NCBI GenBank assembly: GCA_048380335.1
Contig: DBFCCI010000087.1
Location: 19,264-83,263, forward strand
DNA from: Lachnospira sp900551945
GTDB taxonomy: Bacteria > Bacillota > Clostridia > Lachnospirales > Lachnospiraceae
Length of the DNA: 64,000 nucleotides
Direction of reading: 5' to 3'
The notes below the pieces were generated by a model, which searched no databases, was not told the DNA's origin, and saw only the letters and a program-made list of their open reading frames with translations. The position numbers and the translations under genes are program-made. How positions within the stretch are numbered: position 1 is the stretch's first letter; each line of letters begins with the position of its first letter. Below, in pieces: positions 25,781-35,265 of the stretch.

Positions 25781-25910
25781 ACACACACACCAGTAAAAGT
25801 ACAATTTTATGTATTTGTATGCCATCGTCAAACAGGTGTTTTTGCCGTTGTCAAACAAATTCAAAAAATGTTCTTTTAATGGTACATTTAGTTTATATGC
25901 TACTGATATC
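25763..25910. repeat. Family 1 inverted-repeat element, full copy C, overlapping the cbiD stop
   Basis: 148 bp. The left end GATAACAGTAGTATATAAA differs by one base from copy B, and the right end TTTATATGCTACTGATATC also by one base. The interior CACACCAGTAAAAGTACAATTT and TGTTCTTTTAATGGTACATT match B closely. Its first 18 bases are read as the final five codons and stop of cbiD. Confidence 0.87.
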
Positions 25911-25975
25911 TTTTCTGTAGGTAGTGTGGTGTGCAATATATTATTATAAAGTTTTTGTACTTTTTATTATATTCT

Positions 25976-26035
25976 ATAAATGAGCAAATACAGAGAAATG
26001 CACAAAAATATATTAAAAAATAAAGTAGAATATAT
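25976..26035 (+). promoter_or_regulatory. Family 3-type upstream element before cbiF
   Basis: AAATGAGCAAATACAGAG, AAATGCACAAAAAT and AAAAATAAAGTAGAATAT align base for base with the segment before cbiP, except that the cbiP copy has a 25-nt insertion. TAGAAT (26026-26031) would be the -10. It shares its first half with segments before cbiA and hemA. Confidence 0.5.
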
Positions 26036-26161
26036 TTTAAATTTGTTTATTTATATGAATGAATATATAGAAAGAAGTGGGGGTTTATTTGCTGGCGTCG
26101 AATTATTTATAAATGCAGTTAAAATGAGTAGTGTTAATTAAGATAAGAAAGAGGTTATGAT

Positions 26162-26926
26162 ATGGTACATTTTGTTGGTGCAGGTTCGGGTGCGGTTGAT
26201 TTGATTACGGTAAGGGGTAAAAAATTAGTTGACAGTGCAGATGTTGTTATTTATGCGGGTTCGCTTGTTAATGCAGAGCTTTTAAGTGATTGTAAGAAAA
26301 ATTGTGAAATATATAACAGTGCAACAATGACTTTAGAACAAGTTATTGAAGTTATAGAAAATGCTGAAAAATGTGGAAAGATTACAGTTAGGCTTCACAC
26401 TGGTGACCCTTGTCTCTATGGAGCGATAAGGGAACAAATGGATATACTTGATAATAAAAATATTAATTATGATTATTGTCCGGGAGTAAGTTCATTTTGC
26501 GGAGCTGCGGCTGCTCTTAATTTGGAGTATACATTGCCTGATGTGTCTCAATCTGTTGTAATTACTCGCATGGAGGGAAGAACAAGTGTGCCTGAGCTTG
26601 AAAGTATTGAAGAATGGGCAAGACACAAGTCTACAATGGTAATATTTCTTAGTATGGGACTTTTAGAGGAGTTGGAAAAAAGGTTGATAAAGGGTGGCTA
26701 TTCAAAGGATACGCCTGCTGCTATAGTGTATAAAGCAACTTGGAGTGATGAGAAAACATTCCGCTGTACTGTATCAACTATTAATAAAACAGCTAAAGAA
26801 AATGGTATTACAAAGACAGCACTTGTAATTGTGGGTGATGTGCTTAATAGTGTATATAGTCGTTCAAAGTTGTATAATCCTGAATTTAGTACAGAGTATC
26901 GTAGGGCAATAAGTGAAGAATATTAA
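26162..26926 (+). CDS. cbiF: Cobalt-precorrin-4 C11-methyltransferase
   Basis: 254 residues of the SAM-dependent tetrapyrrole methylase fold: VHFVGAGSGAVDLITVRG at the N-terminus, RLHTGDPCLYGAIREQM (SAM pocket), YCPGVSSFCGAAAAL and VSQSVVITRMEGRTSVPE. These last two segments separate CbiF/CobM from the other methylases. AAGAGG precedes the ATG. It heads the run cbiF-cbiH-cbiET, with gaps of about 30 bp. Confidence 0.94.
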   Translation: MVHFVGAGSGAVDLITVRGKKLVDSADVVIYAGSLVNAELLSDCKKNCEIYNSATMTLEQVIEVIENAEKCGKITVRLHTGDPCLYGAIREQMDILDNKNINYDYCPGVSSFCGAAAALNLEYTLPDVSQSVVITRMEGRTSVPELESIEEWARHKSTMVIFLSMGLLEELEKRLIKGGYSKDTPAAIVYKATWSDEKTFRCTVSTINKTAKENGITKTALVIVGDVLNSVYSRSKLYNPEFSTEYRRAISEEY

Positions 26927-26963
26927 TATATAGTTAAGTAAATATTTAGGAAGGGCTGTGATT

Positions 26964-27692
26964 ATGAATAAGTTATATATTGTAGGAATTGGACCGGGAG
27001 AGTATGAAGGGCTTACTATTAAGGCTGATAACGTGTTAAAGTCTTGTGATGTAATTGTAGGTTATACAGTTTATGCTGACCTTGTAAGAAAATATTATCC
27101 CAATAAAAAATTTATAGAAACTCCAATGAGAAAAGAAGTTGAGCGATGTCGCATGGCGTATGAGCAGGCTATGGCAGGCAATAGTACCGCAATTGTTTGT
27201 AGTGGTGACGCAGGTGTGTATGGTATGGCTAGTATTATGTATGAGCTTAACAGTGAATATCCACAGGTTGAGCTTGAAGTTATTGAAGGTGTTACAGCAG
27301 TTCTTTCTGGTAGTAGTGTGTTAGGTGCGCCTATTTCACATGATTTTGCTGTTATAAGTTTAAGTGATTTGCTTACACCATGGGAAACTATTGAGCAGAG
27401 ATTAGAAAGTGTTTCAAAGGCTGATTTTTGCATAGGTATTTACAATCCGTCTAGTAAAAAAAGACATGATTATCTTAGGAAAGCTTGTGAAATACTTTTA
27501 AAATATAAGTCAAAAGATACTATTTGTGGTTATGTTAAAAATATAGGTCGAGATGGAGAAAATTATAAAATAATGACACTTAATGAGCTTATGAATGAAC
27601 AAACTGATATGTTTACAACGGTATTTGTAGGCAACAGTCAGACAAAAGTTATTAATGGCAAAATGGTTACACCTAGAGGATATACATATTAA
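26964..27692 (+). CDS. cbiH: Cobalt-precorrin-3 C17-methyltransferase
   Basis: 242 residues: LYIVGIGPGEYEGLTIKA, IVCSGDAGVYGMASIMYEL, VIEGVTAVLSGSSVLGAPIS, HDFAVISLSDLLTPWETIE and YNPSSKKRHDYLRKACEIL are typical of CbiH/CobJ, which contracts the ring. The ATG at 26964 follows AGGAAGG; an in-frame GTG lies at 26958. The CbiG gene that must work with it is on the opposite strand at 46.8 kb. Confidence 0.94.
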   Translation: MNKLYIVGIGPGEYEGLTIKADNVLKSCDVIVGYTVYADLVRKYYPNKKFIETPMRKEVERCRMAYEQAMAGNSTAIVCSGDAGVYGMASIMYELNSEYPQVELEVIEGVTAVLSGSSVLGAPISHDFAVISLSDLLTPWETIEQRLESVSKADFCIGIYNPSSKKRHDYLRKACEILLKYKSKDTICGYVKNIGRDGENYKIMTLNELMNEQTDMFTTVFVGNSQTKVINGKMVTPRGYTY

Positions 27693-27724
27693 AAATAATA
27701 ATTACGAAGAAAAGAGAAAGCTTT

Positions 27725-28951
27725 ATGGATAATAAACAAATAGTATATCTTGTTGGAATAGGAATGGGAAATGTAGAAAATTATACAAAGGAAGCTATAA
27801 AAATTATATCTACATCTGATATTCTTATTGGAGCAGAAAGAATGATAAACTCAGCTAAAAAGTTGAAAAAAACGGACATTTTTGAAAATAAAAAAGTGTT
27901 TATATCATATAAGCCTAACGAGATAAAGGACATTTTAAGTAAAAATGAATTTACGCAGGCAGTAGTAATATTATCGGGGGATACAGGCTTTTACAGTGGT
28001 GCTAAGAAGTTGGAAAGTATACTTTTTGAATATGATGTAAGAGTAGTCGCTGGAATATCTAGTGTGGCTTATTTTTGTAGTAAGATAGGTCAGTCTTGGG
28101 ATAATGCTGAGATTGTAAGTTGTCATGGTAAACAGGTCAATCTTATTTCTAGAATTTTAAGAAATGAAAAGACATTTGCACTTCTTGATGGCAAGGAAAG
28201 TCTAAACAAGCTTTGTGAAAAACTTGTATATTATAATGTAGATGTAAAGCTTTATGTTGGGATTAATTTATCATATCAAGATGAGCGCATTATAACGGGA
28301 AGCCCTAAAGAGTTAATAAATATTGATACGGGAAGTCTTGTTGTAGTGTTTATAGTTAATGAAAATAGTATTGATAGGATTTGTTATAGTATAAAAGATG
28401 AAGACTTTATAAGAGATAAAGTTCCTATGACGAAAAGGGATGTGAGAGCTTTAAGTATTTCAAAGTTAGGGCTTAAAAATAATTCTATTGTGTATGATAT
28501 TGGTGCAGGGAGTGGTTCGGTATCAATTGAAACGGCTATGCAGTCACCAGATATTTTAGTATATGCTGTTGAAAAAAATGAATTGGCAGTTGAACTTATT
28601 GAAAAAAATAAGAGAAAATTTGTGATAGATAATGTTGTTGTCATTCATGGAAAAGCACCTGAAGCTATAGAAAATTTGCCAATGCCAGATTGTGTATTTA
28701 TAGGTGGCAGTACAGGAAATATAAGAAGTATTATAGAAAAGGTATTTGAGAAGAATAGCAAGTGTAATGTGGTGGTTAATACTGTAACACTTGATACACT
28801 TTCGGAAATTGTAAATATATTAAAGGCGCATAAGGAATATAAGGCAGAGATTACGCAGGTGCAGGCTTCTCATTCTTTTGAAGTGGGAGATTATATGATG
28901 ATGAGAGGAGATAATCCGGTGTATATTATTAATATTTGCGTGATGACATAA
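27725..28951 (+). CDS. cobL: CbiE-CbiT fusion (precorrin-6Y C5,15-methyltransferase, decarboxylating)
   Basis: 408 residues. Residues 1-205 are the CbiE methylase (VYLVGIGMGNVENYTKEA, VVILSGDTGFYSGAKKL, VVAGISSVAYFCSKIGQ, IVSCHGK). Residues about 225-400 are the CbiT Rossmann methylase-decarboxylase (VPMTKRDVRALSISKL, YDIGAGSGSVSIE, VFIGGSTGNI). In several Firmicutes these are separate genes; here they are fused as in CobL. GAGAAAG precedes the ATG. Confidence 0.95.
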   Translation: MDNKQIVYLVGIGMGNVENYTKEAIKIISTSDILIGAERMINSAKKLKKTDIFENKKVFISYKPNEIKDILSKNEFTQAVVILSGDTGFYSGAKKLESILFEYDVRVVAGISSVAYFCSKIGQSWDNAEIVSCHGKQVNLISRILRNEKTFALLDGKESLNKLCEKLVYYNVDVKLYVGINLSYQDERIITGSPKELINIDTGSLVVVFIVNENSIDRICYSIKDEDFIRDKVPMTKRDVRALSISKLGLKNNSIVYDIGAGSGSVSIETAMQSPDILVYAVEKNELAVELIEKNKRKFVIDNVVVIHGKAPEAIENLPMPDCVFIGGSTGNIRSIIEKVFEKNSKCNVVVNTVTLDTLSEIVNILKAHKEYKAEITQVQASHSFEVGDYMMMRGDNPVYIINICVMT

Positions 28952-29008
28952 GAAAACTAATATGATATTTATGTTGTGGTTGGTTATACAGATTTATATT
29001 AATAACTA

Positions 29009-29045
29009 TAAATGAGCAAATCTAAAATATTGCACAATGTTGTAT
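29009..29045 (+). promoter_or_regulatory. Family 3-type upstream element before cbiA
   Basis: ATAAATGAGCAAAT followed by TTGCACAA aligns with the first half of the elements before cbiF and cbiP. Downstream, at about 29112-29124, ATTTTTGTGCAAAT is an inverted copy of the TGCACAAAAAT core. The remainder of this 294-bp gap shows no gene. Confidence 0.4.
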
Positions 29046-29245
29046 ATACCGCAAAGAGATATTATACTTAATTTTTAAAAATATGTTTTAAGTGCAAACA
29101 AAAAGAAAATATTTTTGTGCAAATTTGTGTAGTTGTTCATTTGTAATTAATAAGTTTTTTGAGAGTTTGAGAAAATATTAGATTGGTTTTATGTTGTAAG
29201 TGTTTCTTGTTGTGATATATTATATAAAGTGATGGAGTAATTGAA

Positions 29246-30796
29246 GTGAGTAATAGCAATAAGTTGGTTAAGAAGAAGTTGCCGAGGGTTATGTTTGCGG
29301 GGACTAATAGTGGGTGTGGGAAGACTTCTATTGTTTGTGGGATTTTGTGGACTCTTAAATGTATGGGCGTGAGTTGTTCTTCTGTGAAGTGTGGACCTGA
29401 TTATATTGACCCTATGTTTCACAGTCAGATATTTGGTATTCCTTCTCAAAATATTGATATGTTTTTTTGTAATAGTAAGCAAAATTTATATCTTATGTCA
29501 GAAAATGCTAAGGCTACTGATATTACTGTAATGGAAGGAGTAATGGGGTATTTTGATGGTTTTGCTATGGATAGTGTAGTTGCTAGTTCTTATGATGTTG
29601 CGTATAATACTAATACTCCTGTTGTGCTTATTGTAAATGCAAAGGGGATGGGGTTATCAGTTGTATCGGTTATTGAAGGTTTTTTAAAATTTGATACAAA
29701 AAGTAATTGTAAGTGTGTAAAAAATAACTGTATAAAAGGGGTTATTTTAAATAATATTTCTAGTATGACGGGTAATATGCTTTCTAAGGTTATTGAAGAA
29801 AGAACAGGAATTAAAGTATTAGGTTGTGTGCCAAATATTTCTGATTGTCATTTTGAAACTAGACATTTGGGGCTTGTGACTCCATTTGAACAAGAAAATA
29901 TAAAAAAAACAATTGAAAAAATCGGACATATAATTAAAGAAAATGTTGATATTAATGCTATTATAGAGCTTGCTAACAGTGCAGTTGATGTTGAAGTCGA
30001 TATGCCGAATGAATGGAAAAAATATATTGACGATGACATTTTAAAAGAGCAAAGTTGTAATAATAGTATAAGTGAATTTGATTTGCAAAATAGCAATTAT
30101 GATGTGAATTTAGGTAGACAAGTTAGTGGTGAAATTGTTAATAATAAAAAAGAAAAGCATTTATTAAATGTTGCACTTGCTTGGGATAATGCGTTTTGCT
30201 TTTATTACAAGGATAATATTGAGTTATTAAAAAAGCTAGGGTGTAGGATAAATACATTTAGCCCAATTAAAGACAAAGTACTTCCAAAAGACACTGATAT
30301 TATACTGCTTGGTGGGGGGTATCCAGAAGTTTATGGAGAGCAACTTTCACAAAATAAAGCAATGTTAAATTCTATAAAAAATGCCATTGAAAGCGGAGTA
30401 TATTGTCTTGCGGAATGTGGTGGTTTTATGTATCTTCACGAACAGCTTGAATGTGAGAATGGAAAAGTTTATAATATGGTGGGTGTAATTAAGGGGAAGT
30501 CCTTTAATACAAAGCACCTTGTAAGGTTTGGATATATTTCAATTAAAGATATAAATTCTAACAACACTTTAATAAAAGGACATGAATTTCACTATTGGGA
30601 TAGTACGAACAATGGAAGTTCTTTTGTTGCTGTTAAACCGTCTGGTAAGAGAAGTTGGGAGTGTATCCATGCAGCTAAGAATTACATTGTAGGTTATCCA
30701 CATCTTTATTATTATTCAAATATTGAGTTTATAAGCAATTTTCTTGAAAGCTGTAGGAATAGTAAACTACATGATAAATTTATAGCTGATGAGTAA
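29246..30796 (+). CDS. cbiA: Cobyrinate a,c-diamide synthase
   Basis: Glutamine-dependent amidation of the a and c side chains. 516 residues, longer than the usual 450-480 owing to a low-complexity linker around 255-300 (EQSCNNSISEFDLQNSNYDV). N-terminal dethiobiotin-synthetase-like ATPase (FAGTNSGCGKTSIVCGILW, KCGPDYIDPMFH, MEGVMGYFDG) and C-terminal glutaminase with cysteine in LAECGGFMYLHE near residue 391. GTG start after ATGGAG. The first 200 bases are unusually G+T-rich compared with the rest of the gene. Confidence 0.94.
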   Translation: MSNSNKLVKKKLPRVMFAGTNSGCGKTSIVCGILWTLKCMGVSCSSVKCGPDYIDPMFHSQIFGIPSQNIDMFFCNSKQNLYLMSENAKATDITVMEGVMGYFDGFAMDSVVASSYDVAYNTNTPVVLIVNAKGMGLSVVSVIEGFLKFDTKSNCKCVKNNCIKGVILNNISSMTGNMLSKVIEERTGIKVLGCVPNISDCHFETRHLGLVTPFEQENIKKTIEKIGHIIKENVDINAIIELANSAVDVEVDMPNEWKKYIDDDILKEQSCNNSISEFDLQNSNYDVNLGRQVSGEIVNNKKEKHLLNVALAWDNAFCFYYKDNIELLKKLGCRINTFSPIKDKVLPKDTDIILLGGGYPEVYGEQLSQNKAMLNSIKNAIESGVYCLAECGGFMYLHEQLECENGKVYNMVGVIKGKSFNTKHLVRFGYISIKDINSNNTLIKGHEFHYWDSTNNGSSFVAVKPSGKRSWECIHAAKNYIVGYPHLYYYSNIEFISNFLESCRNSKLHDKFIADE

Positions 30797-30902
30797 ATGT
30801 TAATTAAAAATATAGAGCAAAGGTCAGGGGGTGAAAATTACTTATAAATACTTTCTTTATTGATAATGAATACACAGTTAATAAATTTATTAGGAGAATA
30901 TT

Positions 30903-31436
30903 ATGTTTGTTGTAATATCAGGGGCTAGTGGAAGTGGTAAATCTGAATATGCTGAAAGTCAAGCTGTAGGTCTTTCAAATAAAGATAATACACAGCTTGT
31001 ATATATAGCGACGATGATGGCATTTGATGAGGAGGCTAGAGCAAAGATTAAAAGACACCGCCTTATGAGAAAGGACAAGGGATTTGCAACTATTGAGTGT
31101 TTTTATGGACTTAAGGGTGTTAAGTTAAACAGTAATTGCACTGTTCTTCTTGATTGTATGTCTAATCTTGTGGCAAATGAGATGTTTAATGAAAACGGTG
31201 CAGGGCAGCAGACGGTTTCTGAAGTTATGGTGGGGATTGATAATATTTTAACACAAGCTAAAAATGTTGTTATCGTAACAAATGAAGTGTTTAGTGATGG
31301 TTGTGAGTATGATGACACTACCTTGCGTTATATAGCTTATCTTGGCAGTATTAATAAAGAAATGGCAAAGAAGGCTGATGTTGTAACTGAGGTTGTGTAT
31401 GGGATACCAATCAATTATAAAGTTAATTCAATATAA
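30903..31436 (+). CDS. cobU: Adenosylcobinamide kinase / phosphate guanylyltransferase CobU
   Basis: 177 residues: P-loop ISGASGSGKSEYAESQAV near 5-22, IATMMAFDEEARAKIKRHR with the guanylylated histidine in KRHR, VLLDCMSNLVANEMF and VIVTNEVFSDGCEYDD. These are the full set of bifunctional CobU motifs. A second CobU-like gene lacking the histidine segment is 1 kb downstream. TTAGGAG precedes the ATG; cobS follows after 47 bp. Confidence 0.92.
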   Translation: MFVVISGASGSGKSEYAESQAVGLSNKDNTQLVYIATMMAFDEEARAKIKRHRLMRKDKGFATIECFYGLKGVKLNSNCTVLLDCMSNLVANEMFNENGAGQQTVSEVMVGIDNILTQAKNVVIVTNEVFSDGCEYDDTTLRYIAYLGSINKEMAKKADVVTEVVYGIPINYKVNSI

Positions 31437-31483
31437 AGTGAGTTGAAAGTTTTACAAAATATTAATAAAAGAAGGGATATGTT

Positions 31484-32239
31484 ATGCAGTCATTGATTAT
31501 TGCACTTGCTATGTATTCTAAAATACCAGTACCACAAATTGAATGGAATAAAAAAAATATGAAATATGCGTTGTGTTTTTTTCCCGTTGTTGGTGTAATA
31601 ATAGGAATAGCACAATATCTTTTTTTTATGGCGTGTGATAATTTGGGAATGGGAGTATTATTTAAAAGTCTTATAGCAAGTGTAATACCAGTTGTAATAA
31701 CTGGTGGAATACATATTGATGGATACCTTGATACCGTAGATGGTATTTGTTCTTATGCAGACAAAGAAAAAAGGCTTGAAATCTTAAAAGACCCTAATTC
31801 GGGGGCATTTGCAATTATATATGGAATAGTGTATTTTATATGCTGTGTGGCTTGTTTTAGTGAGCTTGATAGAAATAGATTAGTATTTGTATGTATAGGT
31901 TACGTTGTATCAAGAACGTTAAGTGCGTTAAGTATTGCAGCATTTCCTAAGGCAAAAAATACAGGGCTTGTTTCTGCATTTCAAGATGGTGCGCATAGAA
32001 GAAATGTTGCTATTATAACAAGTATTTGTTTTATAGTTGAGCTTGTAATAACTACTTTAATTGGTGGAATATTAGCTGGAGTTATTATGGGTATTGGAGC
32101 TTTAGGAATATTTTTTATGCACTATAGACTTTGTATGAAAAAATTCGGTGGTATAACAGGCGACCTTGCAGGGTTCTTTCTTCAAATATGCGAGCTTGTG
32201 ATATTGTTTTTATTTATGGTGTTATGTAAATATAGTTAA
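31484..32239 (+). CDS. cobS: Adenosylcobinamide-GDP ribazoletransferase (cobalamin synthase)
   Basis: 251-residue integral membrane protein with about six hydrophobic segments. The catalytic acidic motif GGIHIDGYLDTVDGICSYA lies near 76-94, followed by RLEILKDPNSGAFAIIYGIV; KKFGGITGDLAGFFLQICEL near the end is also conserved. It joins the activated corrinoid and alpha-ribazole at the membrane. AGAAGGG precedes the ATG. Confidence 0.94.
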   Translation: MQSLIIALAMYSKIPVPQIEWNKKNMKYALCFFPVVGVIIGIAQYLFFMACDNLGMGVLFKSLIASVIPVVITGGIHIDGYLDTVDGICSYADKEKRLEILKDPNSGAFAIIYGIVYFICCVACFSELDRNRLVFVCIGYVVSRTLSALSIAAFPKAKNTGLVSAFQDGAHRRNVAIITSICFIVELVITTLIGGILAGVIMGIGALGIFFMHYRLCMKKFGGITGDLAGFFLQICELVILFLFMVLCKYS

Positions 32240-32442
32240 TTGTATTTTTAATATTATTAAATTGTTTTTTGATTTTTAATTTAAAAAGCAATGTTTTTTT
32301 GTATTAAGAAAAGGCTATAAGTATTTTATAATAGAATATGTTATTTTTTGAAATTTTATTTATGCGAACAAGATTATAAAGTCTAGGTTTGCATAATATT
32401 TGACAAGTGTTGAGATAACTTTAGAAAAGAGAGATATAAAGA

Positions 32443-32877
32443 ATGAAAAAAATTCTTATAATTGGTGGTGCTTCACAAGGAAAAACTGAGTTTGCAGTAA
32501 AACATTTTAATGAGTTTGTAAATGTACAAGAAAGTCTAATTGATAAGAATGGTATTAAAAATATTAGTAATGGTGATAATGATAAGATTTTTGATACTAA
32601 ATATCAAAAGCTATATAATGGTATTTTTTTAGATGATTTTCATTTAATTATGAAAAATATGCTTGAAAATAATGTTGATTATCAACAGTTTGTTACAGAG
32701 TTGACAAACGTTGATGGCTGGCTTGTTATTTCAAATGAGATAGGTAGTGGCATAGTTCCAATTGATAAAAAGGACAGGTTGTGGCGTGAACAGACTGGAA
32801 GAATGTTGACAAAGATTGCAAGTCAGGCTGATGAAGTGTATAGAGTATTTAGCGGTATACCACAAAAAATAAAATAG
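32443..32877 (+). CDS. Second CobU-like protein (kinase part only)
   Basis: 144 residues, shorter than CobU (about 180). P-loop IIGGASQGKTEFAVKHFNEF at 5-24; the C-terminal half WLVISNEIGSGIVPIDKKDR, WREQTGRMLTKIASQADEVY, FSGIPQKIK follows CobU closely. The middle, where CobU carries the guanylylated histidine (xxHRxxR), is replaced by unrelated Asn/Asp-rich sequence. It may supply kinase activity only, or regulate. The upstream gap of about 200 bp and its own GAGAG ribosome binding site suggest separate expression from cobS. Symbol withheld because cobU is already assigned. Confidence 0.75.
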   Translation: MKKILIIGGASQGKTEFAVKHFNEFVNVQESLIDKNGIKNISNGDNDKIFDTKYQKLYNGIFLDDFHLIMKNMLENNVDYQQFVTELTNVDGWLVISNEIGSGIVPIDKKDRLWREQTGRMLTKIASQADEVYRVFSGIPQKIK

Positions 32878-32951
32878 TGAGTTATTGTAAATATGATAAT
32901 TCAAATTACAGTAAGTTAAAAAAGTGATTAAATACGATAAATGGAGAAATT

Positions 32952-33914
32952 ATGTTTGAAGCTTGTATAATTGGTTTTTTTATTGATTTGGTGCTTGGTG
33001 ACCCTTATTGGTTTACACTTCACCCTATAAGACTGATAGGCAGACTTATATCATTTATGGAAAAGCTTACAAGAAAGCTATTTCCAGATACTAATAAAGG
33101 CTGTCTTTGGGCAGGTAGTGTTACGGCAATTGTGGTAACATTTATATCGACCGCTATTCCGGCTGTTATTATTATATGGTGTAATAGTATAAATTACTGG
33201 CTTAGTCTAGCTGTTCAAAGTATTATGTGTTATTTTATCTTTGCATTAAAATCCCTAAAAACAGAAAGTATGAAGGTGTATTATGCTTTGGAAAATGAAG
33301 GACTAGAAGCAGGAAGAAAAGCTGTTTCAATGATTGTTGGCAGAGATACAGACTGCCTTGACGAACAAGGGGTAATTAAGGCTGCTATAGAAACTGTTGC
33401 TGAAAATTCGAGTGATGGTATTATAGCACCACTTACCTTTATGATGCTTGGTGGGCCAATAGCTGGCTTTTTTTATAAGGCAATTAACACAATGGATTCT
33501 ATGATTGGTTATAAAAATGAAAAATATCTTTATTTTGGGCGAGTTGCAGCGAAAGCAGACGATGTTGTAAACTTTATTCCTGCAAGACTTTCGGCGATTT
33601 TTATGATGTCGGCTGCTTTTATAATGCCAGGTTTTGATGGCAAAGGAAGTGTGCGTATATTTAAACGTGACAGAATGAAAAGTTCTAGTCCTAATTCAGC
33701 ACAGACAGAAGCGGTGTGTGCAGGGGCTATGGATATTGAGCTTTTAGGTGATGCGTATTATTTTGGGGTGCTTCATAAGAAACAGACAATAGGCGACCCT
33801 ATACGAAAAATTGAAAGGAAAATGATTGTAGAAGTTAATAGGCTTTTATATGGGACAGTAATACTTGCGATGGTGGTGTTTTCTATTATTAAGTTTATGT
33901 GGAAAATGATATGA
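32952..33914 (+). CDS. cbiB: Adenosylcobinamide-phosphate synthase CbiB
   Basis: 320-residue membrane protein that attaches aminopropanol phosphate to cobyric acid. Conserved LGDPYWFTLHPIRLIGRLIS near the N-terminus, IVGRDTDCLDEQGVIKAAIE, AENSSDGIIAPLTFMMLGGP and KAINTMDSMIGYKNEKYLYF in the centre. Four or five hydrophobic segments. The last codons (TGG AAA ATG ATA TGA) enter the left terminal repeat of a family 2 element, which supplies the stop codon. Confidence 0.94.
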   Translation: MFEACIIGFFIDLVLGDPYWFTLHPIRLIGRLISFMEKLTRKLFPDTNKGCLWAGSVTAIVVTFISTAIPAVIIIWCNSINYWLSLAVQSIMCYFIFALKSLKTESMKVYYALENEGLEAGRKAVSMIVGRDTDCLDEQGVIKAAIETVAENSSDGIIAPLTFMMLGGPIAGFFYKAINTMDSMIGYKNEKYLYFGRVAAKADDVVNFIPARLSAIFMMSAAFIMPGFDGKGSVRIFKRDRMKSSSPNSAQTEAVCAGAMDIELLGDAYYFGVLHKKQTIGDPIRKIERKMIVEVNRLLYGTVILAMVVFSIIKFMWKMI

Positions 33915-34118
33915 TATTGGGAAGTCGATGGATAAAAACTAAGTAGTTCTAAGATGTGCTGATTTATGTATTGAAGCCGAACGTGAACGCAATCAATGCG
34001 ACATCGTGTCGCTGATTGCTTGCCCCGACGTCCTTGTCGGGACATCACTGGTTTGTAACAGCACAACTAAGAACTACTAAGTTTTTACCATATACTCCCC
34101 AATATCATATCATTTTCC
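33901..34118. repeat. Family 2 inverted-repeat element, copy 1
   Basis: 218 bp. The outer 60 bases at each end are inverse copies with few mismatches, starting GGAAAATGATATGATATT and ending AATATCATATCATTTTCC. The core holds two further hairpins: GCAATCA-at-GCGACA-tcg-TGTCGC-TGATTGC near 33989-34019 and CCCGAC-gtcctt-GTCGGG near 34024-34041. No coding capacity. It lies in the same orientation as copy 2 on the other side of cobD. Confidence 0.88.
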
Positions 34119-34194
34119 TAGTGCGTTTTTACGATATGTGTATTATATTTGAATTGAATGTAAAATTATTCTTGTGTTAGGAGAGTTGAATAAT

Positions 34195-35265
34195 ATGGAA
34201 AATGTTCATGGTGGAGATATTTATAGATATGATGATGTGCTTGATTTTTCGGCTAATATTAATCCACTTGGAACGCCTGAAACTGTGAAAAGGGCGATTG
34301 TTGGGAGTGTTTCTAATATTGGGGCATATCCGTCAATGTATTGTGATAATTTAAGGGATAAGCTTGCTTTGTATTATAATAATAAAGGAAATGATATACA
34401 TAGTGAGCAGATTATTTGTGGCAATGGGGCAGCAGATGTTATTTTTCGCTATGCGTTTGCCCTAAGACCTAAAAATGCTCTTGTAATTTCGCCTTGTTTT
34501 GCAGAATATGAAAATGCGTTGAAAAGTGCAGGGTGTGAAAATATTTTCCATTATATGTTAAATACAACTACTTTTTGCATTGAAAATGATATTTTTAAGC
34601 TGTTAGATAATGACTTAGATGTGATTTTTTTGTGTAATCCTAATAATCCTACAGGAATTGTTGTACCATGTGATATAATGTGTGGTATAGTAGCAAAGTG
34701 TGAAAAGAAAAATATAAAGGTTTTTATTGATGAGTGTTTTCTTGATTTTCTTGATAAGGAAGATGAGTATTCTTATATAGATAGAGTAAATACTTATAAA
34801 AATGTATTTGTATTAAAAGCATTTACAAAGATATATGCTATTGCGGGACTGCGATTGGGGTATGGCGTTACGGCTGATATTGAATTAATTGAAAAAATGT
34901 ATGAAGTAGGTGCACCCTGGAATGTATCTACGTTGGCTCAGGTCGCAGGACTTGTGGCACTTGATGAAATAGAGTATAAGAATTATACAAAGCAGTATGT
35001 AAAGAATGAAAGACAGTATCTTTATGATGAATTTGATAAGCTTAATATAAAGTATTGGAAAGGCGAAGCTGATTATATTTTTTTTAAGGCGCAGGATAAT
35101 TTGAAGGAGAAGTTGCTTGATAAGGGTATTCTTATAAGGGATTGCAGTAATTATGTTAATCTTAGTAAGGGGTATTATAGGATTGCTGTGAAGGGGCATA
35201 AGGATAATGAGAAGCTTATTAAGGCTTTACGAGAAGTTAGTGGGGTATGGGGGAAAATGATATGA
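34195..35265 (+). CDS. cobD: L-threonine-O-3-phosphate decarboxylase CobD
   Basis: PLP enzyme of the HisC-like aminotransferase fold that makes aminopropanol phosphate for CbiB. 356 residues: HGGDIYRYDDVLDFSANINP at the start, CNPNNPTGIVV, FIDECFLDFL and the PLP lysine in LKAFTKIYAIAGLRLGYGV. I start at ATG 34195, ten bases after GGAGAG; GTG 34174 is upstream of that site. Bracketed by two family 2 repeats; its last codons (GGG AAA ATG ATA TGA) belong to the second. Confidence 0.92.
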   Translation: MENVHGGDIYRYDDVLDFSANINPLGTPETVKRAIVGSVSNIGAYPSMYCDNLRDKLALYYNNKGNDIHSEQIICGNGAADVIFRYAFALRPKNALVISPCFAEYENALKSAGCENIFHYMLNTTTFCIENDIFKLLDNDLDVIFLCNPNNPTGIVVPCDIMCGIVAKCEKKNIKVFIDECFLDFLDKEDEYSYIDRVNTYKNVFVLKAFTKIYAIAGLRLGYGVTADIELIEKMYEVGAPWNVSTLAQVAGLVALDEIEYKNYTKQYVKNERQYLYDEFDKLNIKYWKGEADYIFFKAQDNLKEKLLDKGILIRDCSNYVNLSKGYYRIAVKGHKDNEKLIKALREVSGVWGKMI

